NCBI GenBank assembly: GCA_900095095.1
Contig: FMBT01000359.1
Coordinates: 124,001 to 188,000 of the forward strand
From: Fragilariopsis cylindrus CCMP1102
Lineage: Eukaryota > Bacillariophyta > Bacillariophyceae > Bacillariales > Bacillariaceae
DNA: 64,000 nucleotides
Direction: 5' to 3'
Program-made: the position numbers and the translations under genes
Shown here: in pieces, positions 62,698 through 64,000 of the stretch
How the letters are laid out: the number at the start of each line of letters is the position of its first letter
Position numbering within the stretch: the stretch's first letter is position 1
The notes under the pieces: model-generated
What the model saw: only the letters and a program-made list of their open reading frames with translations
Databases searched by the model: none
What the model was told of the DNA's origin: nothing

Positions 62698-64000
62698 TTT
62701 TTGAATTTTTATGGTAGAATTGGCGATACCGTGTAAAGGTGCCGTGCGAACTAATGCATAAATTTCGAGGACGTCGCTTGCGTCAAGACCATGTGTTAAG
62801 GTGGGTATAATGCTCGAGTTAACACCCTAGGAGTCTCCATCGATGGTATGATCAGGTCCTCCGTTACGGTATTTGCCGACGATGACTCTCCCTCTTCTTC
62901 TTCGATCATATTGCGTCTAATCTCACTCGCACCAGGCATATAGCGTGTATTTCCCTATTCGAAATTACTTTTGAATTTTTCTTGCCAAAAATTTGGATAT
63001 TGGATTCCAAACCGTTATTGCATTCTAATCAGTCGGAGTGGATTCGGGGAGTGAGCGAGCGATGGTTTGCTTTGCTCTCGGATACAATAAGCAGGATGGT
63101 TAGCATTCGGTAGCCTAAGATTTTCTTTGTTGTTACTTGAACTGTTGTCTTTGGATACACCTGAAGTCATGTCCCCCATTCCGGATATTATGACTACCAT
63201 ACCGTAATATTCATTTATTGTTTTGATAATAACTTGAAACATGGCTTAATAATCATTATTGCGTCCCCTAGTTTTTCGCGGAAAAAGTATTGTACGTATG
63301 TACTACTTGTACGTACTAGGAGTAGTAATATTCCTAATTAGCTAATTAGGCTTCCTAAAGGATTTTCTTTTGTCATAGCAGTGATATGCAGAGAACCCCA
63401 GCTAGCTTGCCCTACACACTGCTAACTCAAACATAACTAACAATCAACCAAACTGCACATCAAATTGCATGAACATCATTAGCCAAATATAACAGCTTGT
63501 CATAGACACAGGTGTTGGTTGTGTAGTACACTCATCATTACAAATAACACTTCCTTTTTTAATCACTACTCTTTAAAATAACACTAATATTGACATGACA
63601 TTTTCACCTGCTTCATTAGCAGTATGTAATATATTCACAAAACACTTTCTGTTGTCAATAAACATGCCAACAATTGGTGCACATCAGGCATTTGTTCATA
63701 CCTGTAGCAGGATCATGTTCTCTCCTTTGTCACAAGTACCAGACCAACCCGTACATTTTGGGTATCTAACCAATGACATTGGTGGTAGGTTCTTCGAAAC
63801 ACAACAGTGGTACCTTCTGCACTGTAAGAAATTTGTAAAATTTTCAACTAGTGTGGGTAATTTTCTTACTATTAACAACACATAATCTATATATTGTCAC
63901 ATCAACAAATAATTATTTTCCCTTCATGCTGCTTCCTATTAAGGTACAAAAACGTATTTTTTAGATTGTACATTGTATAGGAAAGGAAATGTTTATATTT
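62698..64000. other. Right edge, AT-rich, no supported gene
   Basis: 1.3 kb. A 37-codon ATG frame on the minus strand (about 62909-62796, MIEEEEGESSSANTV) could be an upstream ORF or a missed first exon of the acidic Ala-rich gene. Frames at 63015-63242 (minus) and 63595-63885 (plus) have no recognisable content. Confidence 0.4.

Noticed and set aside
63015-63885. Two short frames near the right edge (75 and 96 codons)
   Set aside because: No motifs, no codon or family support; possibly exons of a gene beyond the window but not defensible.
1-64000. tRNA, rRNA and CRISPR features
   Set aside because: No convincing T-loop GGTTCRANNCC context, rRNA block or regularly spaced short repeats with unique spacers was found by eye; the tandem repeats seen lack spacers.

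Overview
The window looks like nuclear DNA of a diatom, most likely a pennate one. The pointers are: short GT-AG introns (about 90-380 bp) in otherwise compact genes; long Ser, Asn, Gln and Asp runs in proteins; a septin and a sideroflexin of the algal/stramenopile type; a PTTAPSNQPS stretch of the kind common in diatom secreted proteins; and Ty1/copia retroelements resembling the diatom CoDi groups. No rRNA, tRNA or CRISPR array was recognised. Species cannot be named from the sequence alone.

Layout: 0-12 kb holds a 5'-partial sideroflexin, the tRNA m1G37 methyltransferase TRM5, a frame-disrupted FAD monooxygenase, a GNAT-MYND protein and a Ser-rich protein of unknown role. From 12.4 to 16.1 kb is a repeat-bracketed island with an unusual F-box/Arf-like gene, a broken retroelement reverse-transcriptase fragment and a minisatellite. 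From 16.4 to 20 kb lie a septin and a NudC/CS-domain protein, each with one intron. A 2.4 kb non-autonomous terminal-inverted-repeat element with a 189-bp tandem array fills 20.4-22.8 kb. From 23 to 42 kb is a gene-rich tract: a DEAD-box helicase, a GT92-type glycosyltransferase, two proteins of unknown function, a GxxExxY-type nuclease-like protein, a second probable glycosyltransferase (three exons), a five-exon protein kinase with a 20-nt microexon, and a PLP-dependent D-cysteine desulfhydrase/ACC-deaminase-like gene in broken frames. A small MITE sits at 42.7-43.4 kb, followed by two tandem four-TM paralogues, one with an intron and one without.

From 47.0 to 59.9 kb the sequence is retroelement: a complete-length but broken copia element with both LTRs on the minus strand, butted against the 3' half of a second copia element on the plus strand. 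The last gene (60.4-62.7 kb) is an acidic, Ala-rich single-TM protein read in several frames. The final 1.3 kb is AT-rich without a supported gene.

The host genes do not form one pathway. They are ordinary eukaryotic single-gene units, often convergent pairs with 200-350 bp between stops. Three host genes show single-base frame switches while neighbours are intact over 2-3 kb, so either local pseudogenisation or residual assembly indels must be considered. No complete new multi-gene system was found; the best leads are the F-box/degenerate-Arf fusion, the kinase microexon, the intron-differing tandem membrane paralogues and the two inverted-repeat elements.
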